From: CAZXYS01 sp964645005
GTDB taxonomy: Bacteria; Bacteroidota; Ignavibacteria; Kapaibacteriales; UBA2268
DNA: 64,000 nt
Assembly: GCA_964645005.1 (NCBI GenBank)
Contig: CAZXYS010000001.1
Coordinates: forward strand, 158,753-222,752
Reading direction: 5' to 3'
The translations under genes and the position numbers were made by a program. Numbering within the stretch: the first letter of the stretch is position 1; every line of letters starts with the position of its first letter. Below are positions 25,942 to 34,107 of this stretch, one piece after another. The notes below the pieces were generated by a model. It saw only the letters and a list, made by a program, of their open reading frames with translations, did no database searches and was not told where the DNA came from.

Positions 25942-26013
25942 TGTCATTGCGAGCGCAGCGAAGCAATCTCATAAAATATAGATTACTTCGCCGCTCTGCT
26001 CCTCGTAATGACA
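25942..26013. repeat. Dispersed inverted-repeat element of the TCATTGCGAG type
   Basis: Left arm 25942-25969 (begins TGTCATTGCGAGCG) and right arm about 25980-26013 (ends CTCGTAATGACA) form an imperfect palindrome of about 70 bases between two genes. This sequence type is familiar as an intergenic dispersed repeat in many unrelated bacterial genomes. No transposase is nearby. Confidence 0.7.
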
Positions 26014-26077
26014 GAATTGCAAATAGATTTCGTGAAACGGGAGAAATCTAATGTAATGGTTGAGATTGATTGAAAAG

Positions 26078-28987
26078 CTACTTCAGCACATTGAAAGGCA
26101 TGATATATGTATCTTTCATTGTTCTGAAGCGGACGAAATATCTGCCGGAGGATAAATTTTTAGTAGAGTATTGCTCTCTGTGAACATCAGGAAGAAATTG
26201 TTTATTGTTATAGACATTATCAATTGTCCTGCCTTTTATGTCAATAATGTCCAGATTTATTTTGGAACCGTCGGAAAGCCTGAACTCAATGGTAATTTCA
26301 TCATTATAAGCCGGGTTGGGATAGATCTTCACAAGAGAATCTTTTTCGGGGATGGAACTGAAGTTGCCTTCTGCTATATTGAACATTTTGGCTGTTTCGC
26401 GGGAATTTTTTGCAGCTTCTCTTAACTCATCAATGTCATTGCCTGCGAAAAGACTGAATGCTACCCTAATTGTGTCCTGTTCGCGCATACGTATAGGACC
26501 TGCACCGATAACCATTGAGGCATCAGTAATACCCGATTCCCTGCGGGCTATTCCTCCTGAAAGCATACGCCATTTTTCAGCAATAGTGAAACCATCCCAA
26601 ACGCCCGGATTTTCTTCGGAAGAACCGTCATTGTCGATAGCAAAGAAATTCAAGTCCTGTGAGGATAGCAGTAAAACTCCCGCATAGGGAAGTGAATCAA
26701 GCTTTACATTTTTTATGAAGCCGAAAAGCTCAGTATTTTCGAAATATACTTTGTTATCTTTTCCCGAGGGACCCAGATCCCAGTCGAAGTAAAGCCCAGC
26801 ATAAAGAGAATCGAAAAACTCACCTGAGGTGTTTACAATATCATAAATCGTAATGATAAAATCCCTTCTGCCGGCATCATTGAACTGGTAAATCTTTTGC
26901 ATCACTTTGACGCCCACCTCCGAGGTGTCATTGCTCTGGTCGTGGTAATAACCGGTTCCTTCCGTGACGGCATGTATGCCCGGTTTTTGCAGTTCGAAAA
27001 GACTGTCCGGCATGAAATAGCGATCCTTGTGCATTTGATAAGCGCCCCGGGCTGCGTTTGAAACTCTGTCTTTAGCGATACCGATCATCAGGGAACCTTC
27101 GTAAAGTAGATTTGAACTGCCTTTATAGGTAAAACCTTCACCCTGGAAATTATCCGGATAGTCATTGTAGCCAATATTGCCAACACTGTTGAACGTGGTT
27201 TTTATATGATTTTCTTTAACAGTACGATACGAAGGGCGCACAATGAATGATACAATGTGCCTTCCGACTTCTCCATTTTCATCGGAAACTTTTAACATTA
27301 CCTGGTATTCATAATCCAGCGGCAGCCATTCGGGAAGAACAAAACTAATAGGCTGCTCAGGTGAAATGGTGTCACCGGTACCCATATCTCCCAGCATGAT
27401 GCCACTGTTGATAAATTCCGGTTCGAATGGAGAAACAATATTGGATTCAATTCTGGCATCCTTGATCGGCGCCAATACATTCATTGCCGAGAGCTTTATC
27501 TCGACTTTTTCTTGAACATCAATGATCTCATCGCCGTCTTCTTCGATTATTTCATTTCTTACAATTATAGCGGAGCGGGCGTCTTTATCAGTGACCGCTC
27601 TGAGAGCATTGACTCTGCCGAAACCGATTTTGCCTTTGTAGCTTAAATTCAAACTGTCGATGTCATCGGCGGTGGCTTTTATCTGCTCTCCGATTTGCAG
27701 AGGGCTGTAATCAGGGAAATTCAATTTTACCATAGCTGCTACGCCGGCAGTGACGGGTGAAGCCATGGAAGTTCCGCTCAAATAATCATAGGATGAGTCC
27801 TGAATTTCGGGATTATAAGGAATTGTGGAATAAATATCAACTCCCGGCGCTGTTACATCGACAGAGGAGTGGTAATTTGAAAATGCTGCTTTTGTATCAT
27901 TTTTGTCAACAGCAGCAATGGATAAAACATTATTATAAGCTGCCGGGTAAAACCCCTGCTCCTGCGCCTCGTTGCCGGCAGCAGCAACAACTACGGCGCC
28001 CATATCTTCCACAGCGGATATGATTTCCTGTTCTGCTTCCGAGCGGTTTGTTCCGCCCCATGAACAATTTATTACGTCCGCACCTGCTATTCCAGCGTAA
28101 AGTATGCCTTCATAAGAATTATATACTGATGTGCTGAATGAATTATCGGAACCTATCTTAACTGCTAAAATTTTCGTATTGATAGCAACTCCGGCAATAC
28201 CCACTCCATTATCAGCTATTGCGGCGGCAGTGCCGGCAACGTGTGTGCCGTGGATATGCCCCGGTGATGGGTCATTATCCTGACCTGTTTCGGATGTTGA
28301 GCTAAAGAAATCCCAGCCGCGCCAATCATCAACAAAACCGTTATCATCGTCGTCGATGCCGTTTGATTGTTTGTCATTCCCTGAATTATCCTTGCCATAT
28401 TCGCCGGGATTTACATATATGTTTTCTGCCAGATCTTCATGATCGAAATATACGCCGGTATCGACCACTCCCAATATAACTTTTTGAGTGGAATCGAGGT
28501 GTTCCCAAGCTTCGAAAGAATTTACCTTGCCCAAATAATATTGCATCTGAATTCCGGGGTCATTGGGGATGGCTGCGATATGTCTTTCAGGCATGGGTTC
28601 GGCATATTCTATCCCGGGTATAGTAGGTATCTTTCTTGCTGCCGCTGCGGGATCAATTGGGGAATCGAACTCCACCAGGTAAATCCTTGATAAATTATCG
28701 TATATATTATTAAATTTATTTCTGGTTGAGAGCAGATGGCTCTGACGCCTTTTACTGATAGTTTTCAAAATGTTGTTATCTATCAGGCGGTTAGCCTTGT
28801 GCTCCCCTAATAATTGCTGAAATTCGGGATAATATTTATCCTGTTCGGTTTTATAAGCTCTTTGCATGAAATCTGAGCTTCTCTCAAATTTAACAATTAA
28901 TTTGCCCTGATAATATCCGGCAAGAACATTGTTTGAAGTGAATGTCAGCATTAAAGCTAAGAAAACAAGAATAAATTTTTTGGTCAT
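26078..28987 (-). CDS. Secreted subtilisin-like serine protease (S8) with T9SS sorting domain
   Basis: 969 aa. Signal peptide (about residues 1-23), a propeptide-like region to about 140, then a subtilase domain (about 165-470). The catalytic triad is complete: Asp176 in VVDTGVYFDHEDL, His246 in HIHGTHVAGTAA, Ser407 in SGTSMASPVTAG, with oxyanion Asn339 (AAAGNE). A Ca-binding-like Asp-rich stretch (NGIDDDDNGFVDD) lies near 210-221. Beta-rich domains follow, and the last ~85 residues are a T9SS sorting domain (VKIYPNPAYNDEITIEF to YIMPFNVLK). Probably a surface or secreted peptidase exported through SprA. It is a monocistronic minus-strand gene. The substrate is unknown. Confidence 0.9.
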   Translation of the reverse strand: MTKKFILVFLALMLTFTSNNVLAGYYQGKLIVKFERSSDFMQRAYKTEQDKYYPEFQQLLGEHKANRLIDNNILKTISKRRQSHLLSTRNKFNNIYDNLSRIYLVEFDSPIDPAAAARKIPTIPGIEYAEPMPERHIAAIPNDPGIQMQYYLGKVNSFEAWEHLDSTQKVILGVVDTGVYFDHEDLAENIYVNPGEYGKDNSGNDKQSNGIDDDDNGFVDDWRGWDFFSSTSETGQDNDPSPGHIHGTHVAGTAAAIADNGVGIAGVAINTKILAVKIGSDNSFSTSVYNSYEGILYAGIAGADVINCSWGGTNRSEAEQEIISAVEDMGAVVVAAAGNEAQEQGFYPAAYNNVLSIAAVDKNDTKAAFSNYHSSVDVTAPGVDIYSTIPYNPEIQDSSYDYLSGTSMASPVTAGVAAMVKLNFPDYSPLQIGEQIKATADDIDSLNLSYKGKIGFGRVNALRAVTDKDARSAIIVRNEIIEEDGDEIIDVQEKVEIKLSAMNVLAPIKDARIESNIVSPFEPEFINSGIMLGDMGTGDTISPEQPISFVLPEWLPLDYEYQVMLKVSDENGEVGRHIVSFIVRPSYRTVKENHIKTTFNSVGNIGYNDYPDNFQGEGFTYKGSSNLLYEGSLMIGIAKDRVSNAARGAYQMHKDRYFMPDSLFELQKPGIHAVTEGTGYYHDQSNDTSEVGVKVMQKIYQFNDAGRRDFIITIYDIVNTSGEFFDSLYAGLYFDWDLGPSGKDNKVYFENTELFGFIKNVKLDSLPYAGVLLLSSQDLNFFAIDNDGSSEENPGVWDGFTIAEKWRMLSGGIARRESGITDASMVIGAGPIRMREQDTIRVAFSLFAGNDIDELREAAKNSRETAKMFNIAEGNFSSIPEKDSLVKIYPNPAYNDEITIEFRLSDGSKINLDIIDIKGRTIDNVYNNKQFLPDVHREQYSTKNLSSGRYFVRFRTMKDTYIMPFNVLK

Positions 28988-29135
28988 GATCTATCCGTAT
29001 TTTTTGTTTTCAGATTTCTATAACTAACACATAATAATATGCTAAAGTTACTAATAAAATAAAATTCGATTAAATTTTCTTTCTAAAACGGATAAATTCC
29101 CGTAAAAGTATTTGTCCCGCATTTTTATAGATTCA

Positions 29136-30683
29136 TCAATCCTCATATAAATAATGAGTTCCCATATTATGCCGGGTTTCAACGGTGGAATTAGTTACGG
29201 CTATGGCAGTTTGAATCCCATTTCTTAACTCAATAATGGAACGTGTCATCTTTGCTTTTCTATAGAATTCCTCAATTTCTGTTTGCAGGTGTCTGAAAAG
29301 AGTTTGCGCCCGGTGCAGTCTTTTTTTGGTTCTGACCAAGCCTACATAGTTCCACATAGTGCTCCTGATGGTATACCAGTCCTGAGCTATTAATGCCGGG
29401 TCAATCGTTTCGGTTTCAACTTCCCAGGGGTAAATTTCCGGATAATAGTCATCATCTTTTGTTTTTTCTGCGGCATTCTTTCCAGCCATAAAACCCCAGA
29501 CAACACTTTCCAGCAGGGATGATGAAGCCAGTCTGTTAGCTCCGTGAACTCCCGTACAAGAAGCCTCACCAACAGCGTAAAGCCTTTGCAGTGAAGTTCT
29601 GCCAACAAGACTGACGCCGACTCCGCCGCAGGAATAATGCGCTGCCGGGACAACGGGAATAGGTCTTTCGGTGATGTCAATGCCGGCTTTTAGACAATGT
29701 TCGTAAATTGTTGGGAAACGACCTTTTATCCATTCATGATCTTTGAATGAAATATCCAGGTATACACAGGGGTGATCGGTATCAAGCATTGTTTCATGAA
29801 TACTTCGCGATACTATATCGCGAGGCGCCAATGAGCCGAGTTCATGGTATTTTTTCATGAACTCTTCACCATTCTTATCAATTAATACAGCGCCTTCTCC
29901 GCGCATGGCTTCGGAAATCAGGAATCTTTCACCTTTGCTATAAAAAGTTGTGGGATGGAACTGAATATATTGAAGATTGAACACCCTTGCCCCTGCGCGC
30001 CAGGTCAAAGCGATTCCATCTCCGGTAGATTCCTTGGGATTAGTAGTATGCAAGAATATATTGCCCAATCCGCCGGTAGCGAGAATAGTCCGGGAAGCAT
30101 AAAAAGGTATCACTTCACCGGACTCATTATTCAGTATTAATGCACCAAAGCAAGCCGGCTTTTTGTAAATATCCAGATTATTAGTGGAATGGTGGGACAG
30201 CGTCATCAGATCAACAACCGTACGAGCTGTTTTTATCTCGATATTCGGATGTTCTTTTAAAACATCAATGACTGTTCTTTGAATGATCTCGCCGGTTCTA
30301 TCCTTCGAGTGAATGATTCTCGGTTCGGAGTGTGCCCCCTCGGCGGTCAGATCGAGCTTATCGCCCTTCTTCTTATCGAAATCGACTCTGCATCTATCGA
30401 TAAGAAATTCCTTGACGAGAGCAGGTCCATAAGCAGAAACCTGATCGACAGCCGGTTCCCAGCTATGCCCGGCGCCGGCTTCCATAATATCTTTCTTTAG
30501 CTTTTCGGTGGAATCGGTATCCCCTTTGTAAATGATACCACCCTGCGCCCAGGGCGTATTCCCGCTGAGGATTTCGTCGGTCTTTGTGATCATAGTCACT
30601 TTTTTGCCGAGGTCTGCGGCGGTGATAGCCGCGATGGAACCTGCAAGCCCGGTTCCGAGAATAAGTATATCTGTCTTAATCAT
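29136..30683 (-). CDS. nadB: L-aspartate oxidase
   Basis: 515 aa. It oxidises L-aspartate to iminoaspartate, the first step of de novo NAD synthesis. The N-terminal FAD-binding motif is LILGTGLAGSIAAITAADLG. Further family motifs are NTPWAQGGI, HSKDRTGEIIQR, ATGGLGNIFLHTTNPKESTG, LISEAMRGEGAVLID and PAAHYSCGGVGV, then GEASCTGVHGANRLASSSLL. The helical C-terminal domain (from about residue 430) is present. NadB and succinate dehydrogenase flavoproteins are related, but the length, the WAQGGI motif and the C-terminus favour NadB. nadA and nadC are not neighbours, so the pathway is dispersed. The ATG at 30683 has no obvious SD. Confidence 0.93.
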   Translation of the reverse strand: MIKTDILILGTGLAGSIAAITAADLGKKVTMITKTDEILSGNTPWAQGGIIYKGDTDSTEKLKKDIMEAGAGHSWEPAVDQVSAYGPALVKEFLIDRCRVDFDKKKGDKLDLTAEGAHSEPRIIHSKDRTGEIIQRTVIDVLKEHPNIEIKTARTVVDLMTLSHHSTNNLDIYKKPACFGALILNNESGEVIPFYASRTILATGGLGNIFLHTTNPKESTGDGIALTWRAGARVFNLQYIQFHPTTFYSKGERFLISEAMRGEGAVLIDKNGEEFMKKYHELGSLAPRDIVSRSIHETMLDTDHPCVYLDISFKDHEWIKGRFPTIYEHCLKAGIDITERPIPVVPAAHYSCGGVGVSLVGRTSLQRLYAVGEASCTGVHGANRLASSSLLESVVWGFMAGKNAAEKTKDDDYYPEIYPWEVETETIDPALIAQDWYTIRSTMWNYVGLVRTKKRLHRAQTLFRHLQTEIEEFYRKAKMTRSIIELRNGIQTAIAVTNSTVETRHNMGTHYLYED

Positions 30684-30850
30684 TTGTCATAATAATATTC
30701 TGATAAAAGTATAATATAACGAAAGTAAATTATAGTTCCAATTTTTAGGCTTTGATACAGTAAAATTTCAAAATTAGAACTGTTCGATGTTAATCTTGTA
30801 TCTTTTGTGCAAAATTTCTGACAATGATATCGCTTTTGACCATTTTTCAT

Positions 30851-30882
30851 TAAAAATCCCCTCCTGTTAGCAGAAGGGGATT
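30851..30882 (-). terminator. Terminator of the S1 protein gene
   Basis: On the minus strand the stem AATCCCCT...AGGGGATT (30875-30882 with 30855-30862), extended by CTG/CAG with one mismatch, is followed by TTTTT. It starts about 30 bases after the stop of the S1 gene. Confidence 0.8.
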
Positions 30883-30910
30883 ATTTGGGGGGTAAAAAGT
30901 AAATAAAGTT

Positions 30911-32695
30911 TTAATCGTTCATTTTGTCTTTTAATTTATTCATATCCTGGTCCGAAAGCATGTCGCCCAGTGTAAATGCAGTATCACCTTTAGCGCTTTC
31001 CGACTGTTTTTCTTTTTTTCCGCTTTTTCTGGGTTTCTCGTGGCGTTGCTGTTGCAATTCTTCATCAATCTTCGGCGCAAGTATCAATGATTCATCCTCA
31101 GGAACTATGTCAGCAACAACAACATCTAAATTATCACCAGGTGAAAATGGTATTTTCTTTCCCTCCATGATAGGTTTTATCTTGCTGCGTGGCATGAATC
31201 CGTCGAGTTCTTCATCTATGCTAATGATGCAGCCTTGCGGCACAACCTGCATTACAGTGCCGGATAGTTCTGTGTTGACAGGATATTTCTCTTTTAGTTC
31301 ATCCCATGGATTGGGTTTAGTTCGCTTATGGCTCAGAGTGATATTTTGCTTTTCCGTAGATAGAGCAATAACTTCGACATCGATCTCATCGCCCGGATTC
31401 AGCACGTCAGACGGTTTCTTCAATCTTTTTGTCCAGGAAATCTCGTTTGTGCGCAGCAATCCGTCAACGCCGGGCTTAAGTTCTACATAAGCGCCGAAAT
31501 CGGTCAACCTGCGAACAATTCCCTTAAGCTGGGAACCTACGGGAAATTCATCGTGAACATCTTTCCAGGGGGATTCTTCGAGTTCTTTCTTGCTAAGAGC
31601 TATTCTGTTTCTTTCTCTGTCGGCATCGACTACGACAGCTTCAATTTTATCTCCTTTTTTAACGAAATCCTTGGGATCGTCAACGTGAACCTGTGAAAGT
31701 CTCGATATGTGGATAAGACCCTCAATACCTCCGATGTCAACGAACACCCCAAAGTTGGCTATTGATGATACGGTTCCTTCTACTTTATCACCGACATTTA
31801 TGTTTGTCCAGAATTCGTCTTCGAGGATTTTTTTGCGGCTGACGATGACGGTTTTCCTACCCTGTTCATCCTCTTCCAATTCATGGATCAATACTTTCAA
31901 AGTTGAACCAACTGCATCCTGAAGATTTTTCTCGAGAGGATTTCTTCTAAGAGAGAAATGAGAAGCAGGAAGGAACATCTGCATACCATTGTATCTCGTT
32001 CGCAGTCCTCCTCTGATTCTGCTGACAACTTTCACCTCAATAGGTTCATTATTTTCCTTCAAAGGTTTAAGTTCTTCAAATACTTTCTCGAGGTGTTGAC
32101 GACGTTCTTCAGCCGCTTTATCTTTTTCTTCGGCTTTGGTTTCTTCCTCAGTTTTGGCTTCAGTTTCAGCCTGTTCAGCTTTTTCTCCCGATTTGGCTTC
32201 TTCGCCGGTTTCAGACTTAGGCTCTTCTTTTGACTCAGGTTGAGCTTGACTGGTTTCGGTTTTTACTTCTTCCGTTTTCTCTTCAGTTTTGCTTTCCTCT
32301 TTGCTCTCTTCTTGAGTTTCTTGTTCGGATGAAGGTTCTTCAGACTTAGTTACCTCAGTTTTTTCCTCTTCCTGAGTATCTTTTTCCATTGAAGCAGGTT
32401 CAGCTTCAGTTTTATCTTCTTCTTTGCTTTCCTGCTCGTGTTGTTGTGTTTCTTCATCAGATGTTTCAGAAGATGGGGAAGTTTCCTTTTCCGGTTGTTG
32501 TTCATCGGATTTTACGGAAGTTTCCGGAGCCTGAGAAGATTCCGGCTCCTGTGTGTTTTCTGGATGCTCAGGCGCAGTCTGAGTGTTTTCATTAGACTGT
32601 TCTGTTTCAGAAGTTTGTTGTTGTTCTAATTCCTCTTGATTGTTATTGGAATTGTCCTGAGTTTCCTGGTTTTGTTTGAAGTCGTCGTTAGTCAT
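30911..32695 (-). CDS. rpsA: Ribosomal protein S1-like protein with long acidic N-terminal region
   Basis: 594 aa. Residues 1 to about 205 are low-complexity and rich in Glu, Thr, Ser, Gln and Lys. Four S1 RNA-binding domains follow (about 215-295, 300-375, 385-465, 470-545), then a basic/polar tail. The first S1 unit (VKVVSRIRGGLRTRYNGMQMF) looks like E. coli domain 2, and the next (GDKVEGTVSSIANFGVFVDI) like domain 3. A counterpart of domain 1, which docks S1 on the ribosome, is not visible. S1 proteins help bind mRNA to the 30S subunit. SD-like GAGGT precedes the ATG at 32695. Divergent from rpsF. It could be an S1-like RNA-binding protein rather than the sole S1. Confidence 0.85.
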   Translation of the reverse strand: MTNDDFKQNQETQDNSNNNQEELEQQQTSETEQSNENTQTAPEHPENTQEPESSQAPETSVKSDEQQPEKETSPSSETSDEETQQHEQESKEEDKTEAEPASMEKDTQEEEKTEVTKSEEPSSEQETQEESKEESKTEEKTEEVKTETSQAQPESKEEPKSETGEEAKSGEKAEQAETEAKTEEETKAEEKDKAAEERRQHLEKVFEELKPLKENNEPIEVKVVSRIRGGLRTRYNGMQMFLPASHFSLRRNPLEKNLQDAVGSTLKVLIHELEEDEQGRKTVIVSRKKILEDEFWTNINVGDKVEGTVSSIANFGVFVDIGGIEGLIHISRLSQVHVDDPKDFVKKGDKIEAVVVDADRERNRIALSKKELEESPWKDVHDEFPVGSQLKGIVRRLTDFGAYVELKPGVDGLLRTNEISWTKRLKKPSDVLNPGDEIDVEVIALSTEKQNITLSHKRTKPNPWDELKEKYPVNTELSGTVMQVVPQGCIISIDEELDGFMPRSKIKPIMEGKKIPFSPGDNLDVVVADIVPEDESLILAPKIDEELQQQRHEKPRKSGKKEKQSESAKGDTAFTLGDMLSDQDMNKLKDKMND

Positions 32696-32811
32696 ATGTT
32701 GTACCTCGAAAAAATTGGTTTTTTAAATCATTTCAACAGATACTCGTGTTGAAAACCATATTAATTAAGCATTACTTTATATATTTAATTCATTGTGAAA
32801 AAAACAAGATT

Positions 32812-32819
32812 CAAAAATA
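32812..32819 (-). promoter_or_regulatory. Weak -7 candidate for the S1 gene
   Basis: TATTTTTG on the minus strand matches TAnnTTTG, about 117 bases before the start codon. Only a poor upstream box (CTTGTG) lies at about the right distance. Confidence 0.3.
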
Positions 32820-32988
32820 AACATATTTTATTTAAATCCACAAGGTAGCAATGGAATTTTTTGACATTTTTTTATTCTGTATTATTTTGCTCTACGTTTT
32901 GCAATAATCATATCAAAAAAATTATCGTTAAGATATTTTTGTTTTATTACGTTATTTACGAATAAATAATAGATTTATTAATTTATTT

Positions 32989-33019
32989 TTTGAGAATATT
33001 AAATAAATATTTAACTTTG
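32989..33019 (+). promoter_or_regulatory. Bacteroidota-type promoter of rpsF-rplI
   Basis: TTTG (32989-32992), 19 bases, then TAACTTTG (33012-33019) fits the Bacteroidota consensus TTTG-N17-23-TAnnTTTG exactly. The following TTTGTAGTCT (33016-33025) is shared with the tRNA-Glu promoter. The rpsF ATG lies about 77 bases downstream. Confidence 0.7.
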
Positions 33020-33095
33020 TAGTCTGTAAATTTTCGATAACGTAAATGTAAGTAAAGTTAGATTTAATTAAATATTAAACATTGGGAAATATTCT

Positions 33096-33572
33096 ATGAG
33101 TCAGCGTCGTGTTTACGAAACAACAATAATAGTCAATGCTGCCCTTGAGGATAACGATATTAACGCTGTGGTGTCTAAAGTAACAGGCTATATTGATAAT
33201 CATGGCGGAAATATTGAAGAAATCAACAAATGGGGACGCAGAAGGCTTGCCTATCCGATAAATAAGAAATACAACGGATTTTATGTGCATATAATTTTTG
33301 AAACAATGCCCAATACCGTTCCAATTTTAGAACGCTTCCTTGAACTTGAGGATACAATTCTTAGGCACTTAACATTACAACTTTCTGATAAACTGCGCGA
33401 ATTTCGCAGAAAACGTGACCTGGAAGGGAACAAACCTGTTTATACTGAAGATATCGAAGAAGAAAGTAATAAAAGGAACCGCTCGAACGAAAGAAATGAA
33501 GAATCAGAATCCGAGGAAAGCGAAACTGAAACAACTGAAGAAGAAAATGAAGTTTCTGAAAAAGAATCCTGA
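33096..33572 (+). CDS. rpsF: 30S ribosomal protein S6 with acidic C-terminal tail
   Basis: 158 aa. Residues 1 to about 100 form the S6 ferredoxin-like fold: YETTIIVNAALEDNDI, then INKWGRRRLAYPINKKYNGF, then FETMPNTVPILERFLELED. The last ~50 residues are a Glu/Ser/Asn-rich tail, longer than the tail of minimal S6 proteins. S6 binds S18 on the 30S platform. The next gene is rplI after 32 bases; rpsR (S18), usually between them, is missing. A strong promoter lies about 80 bases upstream. No ideal SD, only GGGA, precedes the ATG. Confidence 0.93.
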   Translation: MSQRRVYETTIIVNAALEDNDINAVVSKVTGYIDNHGGNIEEINKWGRRRLAYPINKKYNGFYVHIIFETMPNTVPILERFLELEDTILRHLTLQLSDKLREFRRKRDLEGNKPVYTEDIEEESNKRNRSNERNEESESEESETETTEEENEVSEKES

Positions 33573-33604
33573 AATTAAGTTGAAATTTAGATGGAGTTAA
33601 TAAA

Positions 33605-34051
33605 ATGAAAGTAATCTTACGCCAGGATGTTGAAAAATTAGGCGGCATGGGCGATATAGTCACTGTCAAAGCCGGATATGCTCGTAATTTTCTTATTCCA
33701 AGAGAGCTTGCTTATCTTGCTACTGATAAATCAATGAAAGCCCTGCAAATAGAAAAGAAAAGATATGACAAGAAGATGGCTAAGGAAAAAGTTTCAGCCG
33801 AAGCATTGGCGGATCAATTAAGCGAACTTCAGATAAGTATTGCTATGAAAGTCGGTGAAGAAGGCAGGCTTTACGGCTCAGTAACATCTCAAATGGTAGC
33901 TCAGGAGCTCGAATTGAGGGGTTATGACATAGACAGAAGAAATATTATCATTGAAGAGCCTATTAAATCTCTCGGTGTTTTCGACGTTAAGATAAGACTT
34001 CATCCTGAGGTTACCACTACCCTGAAAATTTGGGTGATCAGCGAAGAATAA
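33605..34051 (+). CDS. rplI: 50S ribosomal protein L9
   Basis: 148 aa, the normal length. The N-terminal domain begins MKVILRQDVEKLGGMGDIVT and KAGYARNFLIPRELAYLAT, the L9 signature. A long connecting helix (about residues 42-75) leads to the C-terminal rRNA-binding domain (GRLYGSVTSQMVAQELE, then IRLHPEVTTTLKIWV). L9 binds 23S rRNA at the base of the L1 stalk and helps keep the reading frame. It is co-transcribed with rpsF, has a GGAG SD nine bases upstream of ATG, and is followed by a strong terminator. Confidence 0.95.
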   Translation: MKVILRQDVEKLGGMGDIVTVKAGYARNFLIPRELAYLATDKSMKALQIEKKRYDKKMAKEKVSAEALADQLSELQISIAMKVGEEGRLYGSVTSQMVAQELELRGYDIDRRNIIIEEPIKSLGVFDVKIRLHPEVTTTLKIWVISEE

Positions 34052-34077
34052 AAATGTCAAAAAATTATTAACAGCGG

Positions 34078-34107
34078 GCGCGGCATTCAATGCCGCGCTT
34101 TTTTTTT
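34078..34107 (+). terminator. Rho-independent terminator of rpsF-rplI
   Basis: Perfect 9-bp stem GCGCGGCAT/ATGCCGCGC (34078-34086 and 34090-34098) with a 3-base loop, then a run of nine T (34099-34107). The T-run meets the stop codon of the convergent glycosyltransferase gene. Confidence 0.95.

Larger units (their letters stand above)
32696..33095. other. 400-bp divergent promoter region between the S1 gene and rpsF
   Basis: Very AT-rich. It holds a strong plus-strand promoter for rpsF (32989-33019) and a weak minus-strand TATTTTTG box (32812-32819) for the S1 gene. No gene is seen. Confidence 0.6.
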
